Shown here piece by piece: positions 1-6,681 of a stretch of 26,462 bases of DNA. The notes below the pieces were generated by a model. It searched no databases. It was given only the letters and a program-made list of their open reading frames with translations, and was not told the DNA's origin. The DNA is from an uncultured Prevotella sp. GTDB lineage: Bacteria; Bacteroidota; Bacteroidia; Bacteroidales; Bacteroidaceae. Numbering within the stretch: position 1 is the first letter of the stretch; every line of letters starts with the position of its first letter. The stretch spans positions 1 through 26,462 of the forward strand of contig CAMQBP010000005.1 in the NCBI GenBank assembly GCA_946999025.1, written 5' to 3'. The translations under genes and the position numbers were made by a program.

Positions 1-566
1 AGTGGCGCGACGGACCGTTATACACCCAAAACGCTCCTTTGAAAAGCGGAAAAGGTTCGCTCTATGAAGGGGGAATCCGAGTTCCCTTTATCGTGAAATG
101 GAACGGCTCGGTGGAGCCAGGCGTGCGAAACGATGCCAGCATCATGGTGGAAGATTTGTATCCTACCATCCTTCACATGGCACAAATCACCCATTACCAG
201 GTGCCACAGACCATTGATGGTATGGACTTGGTGCCCTCGTTGCAAGGATGTACAGACAAGGCTCTGCAACATAGAGCCATCGTATGGAACGTACCGAATA
301 TATGGGATGGCTCCGGACCGGGCATCAGTCTTAATTGTGCCATACGCCAAGGTGATTGGAAACTGATTTATGACTATCCCACTGGGCGGAAAGAGTTGTA
401 CCATATCTCCTTGGACATCGGGGAGAATGAGAATGTAGCCGGGCAGAATCCGCAGAAAGTGAAGGAGCTTTCTGTGTTGTTGGGCAAGAAGTTGCGCGGC
501 ATGAATGCCCAGCGTCCCATGCTGATTCGTACGGGTAAGCCTTGCAAGTGGCCGGACGAGGAATAG
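1..566 (+). CDS. Sulfatase (arylsulfatase-like), C-terminal part, truncated at the window edge
   Basis: This is the C-terminal end of a type I sulfatase, which hydrolyses sulfate esters, probably from host or dietary glycans in this kind of bacterium. The frame is open from the first bases of the window (position 3) with no start, so the gene begins outside. The recognisable part is the family signature around positions 24-90, reading ...APLKSGKGSLYEGG then IRVPFIVKWNG. In the family this is the substrate-proximal loop with a conserved Lys and the following beta strand. The catalytic Cys/Ser that becomes formylglycine and most metal ligands would lie upstream and cannot be seen. The C-terminal subdomain (WDGSGPG, IRQGDWKLIYDYPTGRKELYHI) is typical, with the DWKLI strand followed by the LY-x-I segment. 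The gene stops at a TAG at 564-566. Which sulfated sugar it uses, and whether it carries a lipoprotein signal, cannot be told from this piece. Confidence 0.9.
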   Translation, partial: WRDGPLYTQNAPLKSGKGSLYEGGIRVPFIVKWNGSVEPGVRNDASIMVEDLYPTILHMAQITHYQVPQTIDGMDLVPSLQGCTDKALQHRAIVWNVPNIWDGSGPGISLNCAIRQGDWKLIYDYPTGRKELYHISLDIGENENVAGQNPQKVKELSVLLGKKLRGMNAQRPMLIRTGKPCKWPDEE

Positions 567-691
567 TCTGTTTTCTTCTTTTTTGTCCTGAAAAATGACA
601 ATAAAATGGCTTTCGTAAACTCCTGAACTAGAAAAGACGACGGGGCAAACAGCGTGCTTTTATGGTTTTGAAAGTCAGGAAAACCCGTGTT

Positions 692-845
692 TTGAACAAA
701 AAACATAGCGATAGCCTCGTTTTTCACGCCCTTTTAGACGCCAATTAACATGGGTTCGTAGTGCAAAAGCATTGCGTTTGGCAGGTAAACTCAATGCTTT
801 AATACTCCTAAATGGCATCTTTTGATGTTTAATAATATCGATTTC
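692..845 (-). repeat. Degenerate 22-bp-period tandem array, locus 1
   Basis: Seven consecutive 22-base blocks (starting at 692, 714, 736, 758, 780, 802 and 824) share a loose pattern. In plus orientation it is roughly four variable bases, then CAAAnnCATTGCTTT. The clearest blocks are 758-779 (core GCAAAAGCATTGCGTTT), 780-801 (core GTAAACTCAATGCTTTA), 802-823 (core CTAAATGGCATCTTTT) and 692-713 (core CAAAAAACATAGCGATA). No block is an exact copy of another, so this is an old or diverged array, not a CRISPR. Read on the minus strand it lies directly downstream of the leader repeat, the same arrangement as at locus 2. Confidence 0.6.
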
Positions 846-849
846 TTTG

Positions 850-966
850 TAACACGTTGTGTCTTTGTGGGTTATAAAACTTGTTCATAATTCGCGTATT
901 TGCGCCTAACTGGTTGGCTGGTTGTAAATAATGAAAGGAGAGAGGGGATGTTGTCAAAAGAAATGA
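850..966 (-). repeat. Composite-repeat leader, copy 1 (matches 9126-9235)
   Basis: On the minus strand this segment reads CATTTCTTTTGACAACATCC, then a T-rich piece, TTATTTACAACCA, a short variable part, GGCGCAAATACG, and ends with ACAACGTGTTA. The same ordered words occur on the plus strand at 9126-9235, with similar spacing. The shared words are TTGACAACA, CCCCT, TTATTT-CAACCA, CGCAAATACG, TATG and CAACGTGTT. The translations of both copies also look alike (FLLTTSP...YLQP...ANT), but this follows from the DNA similarity. The function is unknown. Confidence 0.65.
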
Positions 967-1080
967 TAGTATGAGATTGTCTGTGTACGGGATGTTCCGT
1001 CTGGGTAAGAACAAGGAGTACGCTCGCTTCTTTCGCATGCGTTGATGCGTGATAGGCCGATGAAGGGCTACCTATCGGTA

Positions 1081-1130
1081 AAAGAAAAAATCCATAGACC
1101 CATGATAGAAAGAAGTCATGGGTCTATGGA
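1081..1130 (-). terminator. Intrinsic terminator after fprA
   Basis: A perfect 15-bp inverted repeat, TCCATAGACCCATGA (1091-1105) and TCATGGGTCTATGGA (1116-1130), encloses a 10-nt loop. Read on the minus strand the hairpin is followed by TTTTTTCTTTTAC (1090 down to 1078), the U-rich tail expected of a rho-independent terminator. It starts 16 bp after the fprA stop, so it should end the kinase-fprA transcript. Confidence 0.9.
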
Positions 1131-1145
1131 AATGGCCTGAAAACG

Positions 1146-2339
1146 CTATTTACGGTCGGCTTTCAGGCGTTCTGCCATGGCCTTTCCCAGTTCTTCGCAC
1201 TGGCTGCGTACGTCTTTTGACATGGCTTGTTTCATTTCTACGGGCGTTCCCACAGGCTCAAATTTGAGCTTGGTGTCTACCCATTCGGCAATGGTAGGTA
1301 CAGCCTTGCTGGCCCATCCATAGCTGCCAAACCATCCGATGTAATGGTTCTTGATATCGTGGTTGGCTATTTCTGACAGCAGTTCTGACATCTCGTGGTA
1401 CAAACCGTTGTTGTAAGTTGGCGCTCCCACAATCAATCCGCGGTAACGGAAGATGTCACGGAGGATGTAAGAGTGGTGCGTCTTCGAGATGTTGTACATG
1501 CAAATGTTCTTGATGCCGGCCTGACTGGCAGCTCTTGCGATGGTTTCCGCCATGCGTTCGGTGTTGCCATACATGGTTCCGTAGCAGATGACGATGCCCT
1601 CATCGGTTTCATATTTGGACATTTTGTCATAGAGGTCTATCACTTTCGCTGCCTTCTCGTGCCATACAGGACCATGGGTGGAGCAGATATAATCAATTTG
1701 TTGATCGGCCAACTTCTTCAAGGCGTTCTGCACGGGTACGCCATATTTACCTACGATGTTACTGTAATAGCGCACCATCTCCAACCAAGCCCAGCTGGTG
1801 TCTATCTCTTCGTCCAGTATACCACCGTTCAATGCGCCGAAACATCCAAAGCCATCGCCCGAGAACAGCATGTGGTCAGTTTCGTCGAGCGTCATCATTG
1901 TTTCGGGCCAGTGTACCATGGGCGTCATGAAGAACTTCAACTTGTGATGACCAAGGTCTATCACTTCGCCATGTTTCACTTCAATTGTTTGGTCTTTGAT
2001 GCCGTAGAATCCGGCCATCAAGTCGAACGTTTTCTTGTTACCGATGACTTGGATGTTGGGATAGTACTTCTTCAGCAGTCCCAAAGAGCCGCTGTGGTCG
2101 GGTTCCATGTGGTTGATTACGAGGTAATCGATGGGTCGGTCGCCCAGCACCTCATGCAGGTTTTCGATGAATTGCGTGAAGAAATCCACTTGAACAGCGT
2201 CGATGAGGCACACTTTTTCGTCGTCTATCAGGAACGAATTGTATGTAACGCCCGCTGGCAGAGGCCACAAGCCTTCAAACAAAGATTTGTTGCGGTCGTT
2301 CACACCTACATAATAGACTTTATTCTTGAGTTCTATCAT
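1146..2339 (-). CDS. fprA: FprA family A-type flavoprotein (flavodiiron protein)
   Basis: A 397-residue class A flavodiiron protein, predicted to be a soluble cytoplasmic enzyme that reduces O2 to water and/or NO to N2O in anaerobes. Residues 1-245 form the metallo-beta-lactamase-like domain. The di-iron ligands are all visible: H77, E79, D81 and H82 in NHMEPDHSG, H143 in VHWPET, D162 in SGDGFG and H222 in STHGPVWH. Residues 248-390 form a flavodoxin domain with the FMN phosphate loop YGTMYGNTERM. No rubredoxin or flavin-reductase extension follows, so a separate electron donor is needed. The length is normal for the class. The gene starts 38 bp after the stop of the PfkB kinase and shares its promoter. 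A strong terminator follows. The family role is established; the preferred substrate here (O2 or NO) is not determined by sequence. Confidence 0.95.
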   Translation of the reverse strand: MIELKNKVYYVGVNDRNKSLFEGLWPLPAGVTYNSFLIDDEKVCLIDAVQVDFFTQFIENLHEVLGDRPIDYLVINHMEPDHSGSLGLLKKYYPNIQVIGNKKTFDLMAGFYGIKDQTIEVKHGEVIDLGHHKLKFFMTPMVHWPETMMTLDETDHMLFSGDGFGCFGALNGGILDEEIDTSWAWLEMVRYYSNIVGKYGVPVQNALKKLADQQIDYICSTHGPVWHEKAAKVIDLYDKMSKYETDEGIVICYGTMYGNTERMAETIARAASQAGIKNICMYNISKTHHSYILRDIFRYRGLIVGAPTYNNGLYHEMSELLSEIANHDIKNHYIGWFGSYGWASKAVPTIAEWVDTKLKFEPVGTPVEMKQAMSKDVRSQCEELGKAMAERLKADRK

Positions 2340-2377
2340 ATTTGAATTTATTATGTGATTAATGAGGTAAAATCTGC

Positions 2378-3322
2378 TTATTCTTGTGCCAATTCGGCTT
2401 TCATCTGGTTGGCAAAACTGGTGTCAACGTAGTTGTGTATGCTCTTGCAACTCTCTGAGGCGAAGCGTAAACCGTAGCTGATGATTTGGTCCCATTGCTT
2501 CTCCGACAGGCCTTGTTCCAGCATCTGGTGCGTGATGCCATGTTTGAGTAGCCCGAACAACACGCCGGCATTGAAGTTGTCACCGGCTCCGATGGTACTC
2601 ACGGGGGCTTCATCAGTCACGGGGTAGGCCTTGTGGAAATTGTTTTCTGCGAACAATTGCACGGCTTCGGCTCCTTGTGTGTAAACAAACCGTTTGCAGT
2701 AGAATGATATTTCGGCCTGATATACTTTGGCTGCGTCGTCAAGTTTGTACAGCGTTTGAAAATCTTCTCTGCTGCCTCTGACGATGTCGGCATACTCCAA
2801 ATTCTCCAATAGATTAGGGGTGATGCGCATCACGTCATGCTGATGAGCCGGTCTGAAATTGACATCGTAGTAGATGATGGCGCCATGATTGCGGGCATAG
2901 TCGAGCAATCCGATCATTTGAGGTCTGATCACGGGGTTAACGGCATAATAAGAACCGAAGATAACGATATCGTCTGGTTGGATATCGGGGAAGGCAAAAT
3001 CGAGTTGGTCGTGGGGATGATCTTTGTAAAAAAGGTACTCCGCATCGTTCTTCTCATTGAGAAAAGCCAGGGAAATGGGCGATTTGCTGTCGGGAAAAGT
3101 GTTTACATGACTGGCATCCACGCCGTTCTGTTCCAGGAAATGGTGAATCATGTGCCCCACACGGTCGTTCCCTGTCTCGCTGATGAAGGTGGTGTGAACC
3201 CCCGATCGCCCCAATGAAATAAGGCCATTGAACGTCGAACCACCGGGATAAGCTCCGATGGGCTGGTCGTTTTTGAAAATAATATCGAGCACAGTCTCGC
3301 CGATACCTATTACCTTACGCAT
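2378..3322 (-). CDS. PfkB family carbohydrate kinase
   Basis: A ribokinase-fold (PfkB) sugar kinase of 314 residues, transferring phosphate from ATP to a sugar or related substrate. The N-terminus reads VIGIGETVLDI, followed by the glycine-rich substrate motif AYPGGSTFNG (about residues 24-33). The second PfkB signature near the C-terminus is STIGAGDNFNAG, with the catalytic base Asp248 in GAGD. The substrate (fructose, ribose, a nucleoside or another sugar) cannot be assigned from these motifs. An in-frame ATG lies seven codons upstream at 3343, but the promoter -7 box ends one base before it, so the ATG at 3322 is the likely start. It is the first gene of a two-gene transcript with fprA. 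The metabolic link between the two is not obvious and may only be co-transcription. Confidence 0.9.
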   Translation of the reverse strand: MRKVIGIGETVLDIIFKNDQPIGAYPGGSTFNGLISLGRSGVHTTFISETGNDRVGHMIHHFLEQNGVDASHVNTFPDSKSPISLAFLNEKNDAEYLFYKDHPHDQLDFAFPDIQPDDIVIFGSYYAVNPVIRPQMIGLLDYARNHGAIIYYDVNFRPAHQHDVMRITPNLLENLEYADIVRGSREDFQTLYKLDDAAKVYQAEISFYCKRFVYTQGAEAVQLFAENNFHKAYPVTDEAPVSTIGAGDNFNAGVLFGLLKHGITHQMLEQGLSEKQWDQIISYGLRFASESCKSIHNYVDTSFANQMKAELAQE

Positions 3323-3344
3323 AACAAACTTGATTTTGCTCATG

Positions 3345-3375
3345 CAAATATACGGTAAATAGGTAGTAACTCAAA
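3345..3375 (-). promoter_or_regulatory. Promoter of the kinase-fprA operon
   Basis: On the minus strand TTTG (3375-3372), a 19-base spacer and TATATTTG (3352-3345) exactly match the Bacteroidetes primary sigma consensus TTTG-N19-TAnnTTTG. The expected transcription start is about five bases further on, which excludes the ATG at 3343 and supports the start at 3322. Confidence 0.85.
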
Positions 3376-3393
3376 ATAAAAAGAAGTATTAAA

Positions 3394-3423
3394 TTTTAAA
3401 TCTGTCTAAATTGATTATCTTTG
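3394..3423 (+). promoter_or_regulatory. Probable promoter of the M16 peptidase gene
   Basis: TATCTTTG at 3416-3423 matches the -7 consensus TAnnTTTG. The -33 region is weaker (TTTA at 3394-3397). It would give a 5' leader of about 65-70 nt before the ATG at 3496. It stands divergent to the kinase promoter. Confidence 0.5.
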
Positions 3424-3495
3424 CAAACCATTGGCTTGGTCAAGTCTGAAACCATAGGAAGATGATTTGACACTGAGCTGTGTAAGAACGAAATC

Positions 3496-4731
3496 ATGCT
3501 GAATTATCATACATTTGTGCTCGATAACGGTCTGCGAATCATTCATCGTCCTTCGCAATCGCCGGTAGTTTATTGCGGATACCAACTCAATGTGGGTTCG
3601 AGGGATGAGGAACCTGGTGAAGAGGGCATGGCTCATTTCTGCGAACATGCCACGTTCAAAGGGACGCAGCGGCGCCGTTCATGGCATATCATCAACAGTC
3701 TGGAGAGCGTGGGCGGCGACCTCAACGCCTTCACCAACAAGGAAGACACGGTTTATCATGTGGCTATTCTGAAAGAACATGTAGCTCGAGCCATCGACAT
3801 CCTGACGGATATCGTGTTTCACAGCACTTATCCACAGGCGGAACTGACAAGAGAAAAGGAGGTGATTTGCGATGAAATCGAGAGTTATAACGACTCTCCT
3901 TCCGATTTGATATACGATGATTTCGAGAACACTATCTTCCAAGGACATCCTCTTGGCCATAATATTTTGGGCACAACCGATACGGTTCGCTCCTTCATGA
4001 CGGCCGACACGCAGTGCTTTACTCAGAAGTTTTATCGGCCGGAGAATGCCATTTTCTTCATTGATGGGGATGTTTCGTTCGACAAAATCGTCAAACTGCT
4101 CTCCAAAGCCACCGCAGACATGCCGAAAAATGCACCTGTGATGTCCGCAAATCACCATCATCAGTGGGCCAACAGCAATGACCCGACTGTCATTGTGAGT
4201 AAGAAAGACACGCATCAGGCGCATGTCATGATGGGCAATCGGGCGTACGACATTCATCATCGCGAGCGGATTCCGCTGTATTTGCTGAACAATATCCTGG
4301 GTGGTCCTGGCATGAATGCCCGCCTCAACCTGTCTCTTCGCGAGCATCATGGGTTGGTTTATACCGTTGAAAGCTCGATGGTGAGCTACACGGACACGGG
4401 GTTGTGGTGCCTATACTTTGGCTGTGACCCACACGATGTGCCGAAATGTCAGCGACTGGTGCGTAAAGAATTGGATAGAGTGATAGAACAACCGTTGACT
4501 GATTACCAGCTAAAGGCGGCTAAAAAACAAATAAAAGGACAGATTGGTGTGGCTTGCGACAACCGTGAAAGCTTCGCTTTAGACTTTGGAAAGACCTTCC
4601 TTCACTACGGATACGAGAAAGATATCAATTGGTTGTATGATCAAATCGATGCTGTTACCTCACAAGAAATCCAACAAGTGGCACAAGACATCATGGCAGC
4701 GGACAAGCTTACCACGTTGATTTTTCAATGA
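3496..4731 (+). CDS. M16 family zinc metallopeptidase (pitrilysin/MPP-like, single unit)
   Basis: A 411-residue M16 peptidase corresponding to one alpha/beta half-clam unit pair, the size of mitochondrial-processing-peptidase beta and bacterial YmxG-type proteins. The inverted zinc motif is intact: H47-F-C-E50-H51, with the distal zinc ligand E127 in VICDEIE, 76 residues after H51, the spacing expected of active members. The C-terminal half carries the usual GPGMNARL and REHHGLVYTVES segments near residues 275-300, where the family's substrate-binding R/Y region lies. There is no signal peptide, so it is predicted to be cytoplasmic, possibly degrading peptides as a homodimer. It is transcribed alone, divergent from the kinase operon, and ends at a convergent hairpin terminator shared with the DUF3332 gene. 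The physiological substrate is unknown. Confidence 0.92.
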   Translation: MLNYHTFVLDNGLRIIHRPSQSPVVYCGYQLNVGSRDEEPGEEGMAHFCEHATFKGTQRRRSWHIINSLESVGGDLNAFTNKEDTVYHVAILKEHVARAIDILTDIVFHSTYPQAELTREKEVICDEIESYNDSPSDLIYDDFENTIFQGHPLGHNILGTTDTVRSFMTADTQCFTQKFYRPENAIFFIDGDVSFDKIVKLLSKATADMPKNAPVMSANHHHQWANSNDPTVIVSKKDTHQAHVMMGNRAYDIHHRERIPLYLLNNILGGPGMNARLNLSLREHHGLVYTVESSMVSYTDTGLWCLYFGCDPHDVPKCQRLVRKELDRVIEQPLTDYQLKAAKKQIKGQIGVACDNRESFALDFGKTFLHYGYEKDINWLYDQIDAVTSQEIQQVAQDIMAADKLTTLIFQ

Positions 4732-4767
4732 AAAGCCGATTAAATATAAGCGGATGTGAGAAGCAAA

Positions 4768-4819
4768 ACAGGCTGCTTTTGTAAGTAACATCATCGGGTT
4801 ACCTGCAAAAGCAGCCTGT
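4768..4819. terminator. Bidirectional terminator hairpin between convergent genes
   Basis: Perfect 14-bp arms ACAGGCTGCTTTTG (4768-4781) and CAAAAGCAGCCTGT (4806-4819) enclose a spacer that can itself pair (GTAAC with GTTAC). It lies midway between the M16 peptidase stop (4731) and the DUF3332 stop (4847) and is flanked by AT-rich sequence on both sides, so it can serve both transcripts. Confidence 0.8.
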
Positions 4820-4846
4820 ATTATATTCGTATTACCGTGTGTTTGC

Positions 4847-5395
4847 TTATTTCATGGCCCAATATGTGCCGTCATTCACAGCCATGTGTACCTGATAAAC
4901 ACCAGCTTCAGTCAAAGCAACATTCATCTTTTTGCCGTTTGGTAGGGTGGCCTTGATGGTTCCATCCTCATTAAAACGGAACAACTCCGTTTGTTTTCCG
5001 TTGGCTACTTGTGACCAAGAGTCGGTAGACTTGTCGTACAAGAACTTCGTTACCTCGCCAGTTGGTGCTGTAATCTCATAGCCGTCTTTCAGAGTTTTCA
5101 CAGCATAGTACTTGCCATCTTGTCCCATCACTTGCTTTGTCTTGCCGTTATTGGCCATGGGATTGTCACCTGTCCAGAACTCAATGGTGTTGAGTACCAC
5201 GACATCGGCAGTGCCACAGATGGCGTAGGCCGGAGAGAGAATCAGGAAGATGATTTCGTTTAGGATCTTGCTGTCTGTGGCTGTTTTGTTCCAACTCAAC
5301 AGCTTGTTGAACAAACCAAAGCTTCCAATGCATGACGTTGTTAACATGGCGCCAGCTAATAGCAGCGTGGCAACCTTCAATTTCTTCATTTTCAT
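4847..5395 (-). CDS. DUF3332 family lipoprotein
   Basis: A 182-residue predicted lipoprotein. It has a short basic n-region (MKMKKLK), a hydrophobic stretch and the lipobox LTTSC with the lipidated Cys22. Signal peptidase II should process it, leaving it membrane-anchored. Residues about 43-75 hold a second hydrophobic segment (EIIFLILSPAYAICGTADVVVLNTIEFWTGDNP), characteristic of DUF3332 proteins, which resemble a small lipoprotein with a conserved hydrophobic core and a WTGDNP turn. The C-terminal half (80-182) is a predicted beta-rich domain built from KxxxVKTLKDGYEIT and similar strands. The function is unknown. An alternative start is the second Met (5389). It appears to be monocistronic; upstream there is AT-rich sequence with TATCTTTA-like -7 elements but no clear promoter. 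Confidence 0.85.
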   Translation of the reverse strand: MKMKKLKVATLLLAGAMLTTSCIGSFGLFNKLLSWNKTATDSKILNEIIFLILSPAYAICGTADVVVLNTIEFWTGDNPMANNGKTKQVMGQDGKYYAVKTLKDGYEITAPTGEVTKFLYDKSTDSWSQVANGKQTELFRFNEDGTIKATLPNGKKMNVALTEAGVYQVHMAVNDGTYWAMK

Positions 5396-5561
5396 AAGTC
5401 GATGTTTATTATAGGTGATTACAAAAGTTAAAGATACAAAATAATTAAGAATGGTCGTTAATGCTGGTTTTTTTTAACGTAATCTTCACAACGCAATCAT
5501 TCTTCTACGTCTAAGGGTGATGATGATGAGCCACAACCTATGTCATTTCCCACTTTTCATG

Positions 5562-6194
5562 TTACATGAGGTAAAGCACGGCTTCGTTTCCTTCGTTCAT
5601 GAGCAAGTCGAGAATGCTCAAATTAGGTAAGAATCCGTGCTTCTGGGCGTACACTTGGTAATAGGGATTGGGCGTGAAAGCATCGTCGGGCAGTGGATGT
5701 TTGGGGCGAATGGCATCCCTTAGATCTATTGTTTGGGGCATCTGCAGGGATAAGTCATCAGCGTTCACATAGGTAGTGGTTTCCTGTATGTTCGGTTCGA
5801 TGTCCAACAATTGGCACATCTTCATCGTGATTTCGAGGTTGAAATCGTACAGAAAAGTCCATTTCTTCGTGAAAAAAGGAAGTAAGTCATCTGCATAATA
5901 CTCAAAGAAAGGGCTCTCACCGTAGGCCGATTGTATGGCATTCCAATGCAGATGACGCCAGTTGGCATGGTCGCTGATGCGAATGTCGCGCATTGGACAT
6001 TTGAGAGTGTCATACTTTTCCACCGGAATGCTCAGTGCCTGAACGCCATTTGTCATGGCGATGTTGCAACGGTTGCGGTACGTTTGCTTGACGTAGTTGT
6101 CGTGACTTTCTAAATAACAAACGTCGTAGCGATTGAGTTTTTGGTACCACTGCACGGGCCCAAAGTAGGTGGAAGAAAGAAGAACGCTATTCAT
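5562..6194 (-). CDS. WbqC family protein
   Basis: A 210-residue WbqC-like protein. The family is named from O-antigen clusters and is thought to act in surface polysaccharide or amino-sugar metabolism; its enzyme reaction is not firmly established. Recognisable segments are STYFGPVQWYQKL at the N-terminus, ESHDNYVKQTYRNRCNI (about 28-44), the central HWNAIQSAYGESPFFEYY, and a C-terminal proline-rich segment. The frame is open for 32 codons upstream, but the ATG at 6194 overlaps the previous gene's stop in ATGAATAG and begins where homologous proteins begin, so it is chosen as the start. It is the last gene of the dapB-lepB-S26-wbqC operon. No clear terminator hairpin was seen between it and the DUF3332 gene. 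Confidence 0.88.
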   Translation of the reverse strand: MNSVLLSSTYFGPVQWYQKLNRYDVCYLESHDNYVKQTYRNRCNIAMTNGVQALSIPVEKYDTLKCPMRDIRISDHANWRHLHWNAIQSAYGESPFFEYYADDLLPFFTKKWTFLYDFNLEITMKMCQLLDIEPNIQETTTYVNADDLSLQMPQTIDLRDAIRPKHPLPDDAFTPNPYYQVYAQKHGFLPNLSILDLLMNEGNEAVLYLM

Positions 6195-6645
6195 GATGCT
6201 TTTCAAGATGCGGCCAACGCTTCCATCTGAACAGCGAATAAGCCTTTCCAGCGATGTCACCGTGCTGTACCAGCGTCTGTTTTCGTCCAATTCCCAGCAA
6301 CAGATACTGGCAAGTTCCGCAGTGACAGTGTGCGTTGCAATGGTTTGGAATGAGATATTTTTCGCCCTTGATGGTAATGGTGTCGCCAGGAAGCGCCATC
6401 ACTTGCCCCAACGCCTGCTGTTGCTGTCCGAACAATACCACCTCACCGCGCTTGAAGTCAGTGCGTGCCAGCCTGTTTACCAACACTCTGTCACCCTTTC
6501 GAAGCACTGGCTTGAGCCCCTCATCGGGTACGGTAAAGATGGTAAAGGCGTATGCACGGATAGCTAACATGACTATGGTGCAAACAGCGATGGATAACAT
6601 CCATTGTAAGAGGTTTCGCAAAAGAGATGCTTTGTTTCTCATCAT
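6187..6645 (-). CDS. S26 signal peptidase-like protein, catalytic residues missing (probable pseudoenzyme)
   Basis: A 152-residue S26-family paralogue directly downstream of lepB, with one membrane segment at about residues 9-34. It keeps the fold landmarks: VP...GLKPVLRKGDRVLVNRL (box B), LGQVMALPGDTI (box D) and GKAYSLFRWKRW (box E-like end). The nucleophile position, Ser99 in the upstream LepB (PSSSLEKSLL), is Gly43 here (PDEGLKPVL). The general-base Lys position (YVKRCVGLPG in LepB) is Gly80 (ALGQVMALPG). Both catalytic residues therefore appear lost, although the reading frame is intact. A Cys/His-rich hairpin, C103-x3-C107-x-C109-x2-C112 with His102, 106 and 108, stands in the middle. 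It could make disulfides or bind metal; this is inference. It could be a regulatory or scaffold partner of LepB or simply decaying. Its stop overlaps the wbqC start by 8 nt. Confidence 0.8.
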   Translation of the reverse strand: MMRNKASLLRNLLQWMLSIAVCTIVMLAIRAYAFTIFTVPDEGLKPVLRKGDRVLVNRLARTDFKRGEVVLFGQQQQALGQVMALPGDTITIKGEKYLIPNHCNAHCHCGTCQYLLLGIGRKQTLVQHGDIAGKAYSLFRWKRWPHLEKHHE

Positions 6646-6681
6646 CGGCTGGCCTGTTGCGGTCAGACGACGTTCATACTG

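Larger units (their letters stand above)
567..1090. other. Non-coding interval between sulfatase and fprA
   Basis: No gene is supported here. The interval lies between two converging genes and holds the first copy of the composite repeat described separately: the leader at about 850-966 (minus orientation) and the 22-bp-period array at about 692-845. A short inverted repeat (GATAGG near 1051, CCTATC near 1071) of unclear meaning precedes the fprA terminator. A 69-codon open frame on the minus strand (829-1038) coincides with the repeat leader and is not accepted as a gene. Confidence 0.6.

Noticed and set aside
829..1038. A 69-codon open frame on the minus strand resembling the frame at 9014-9316
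   Set aside because: The peptide similarity (YLQP...ANT) follows from the DNA repeat shared by both places. Composition is not protein-like, no promoter fits, and the frame runs into the repeat array. Treated as a non-coding repeat.
1395..2345. A 316-codon frame opposite fprA
   Set aside because: It is the antisense shadow of a well-supported gene, with the His/Val-rich composition such frames show and no known domain.
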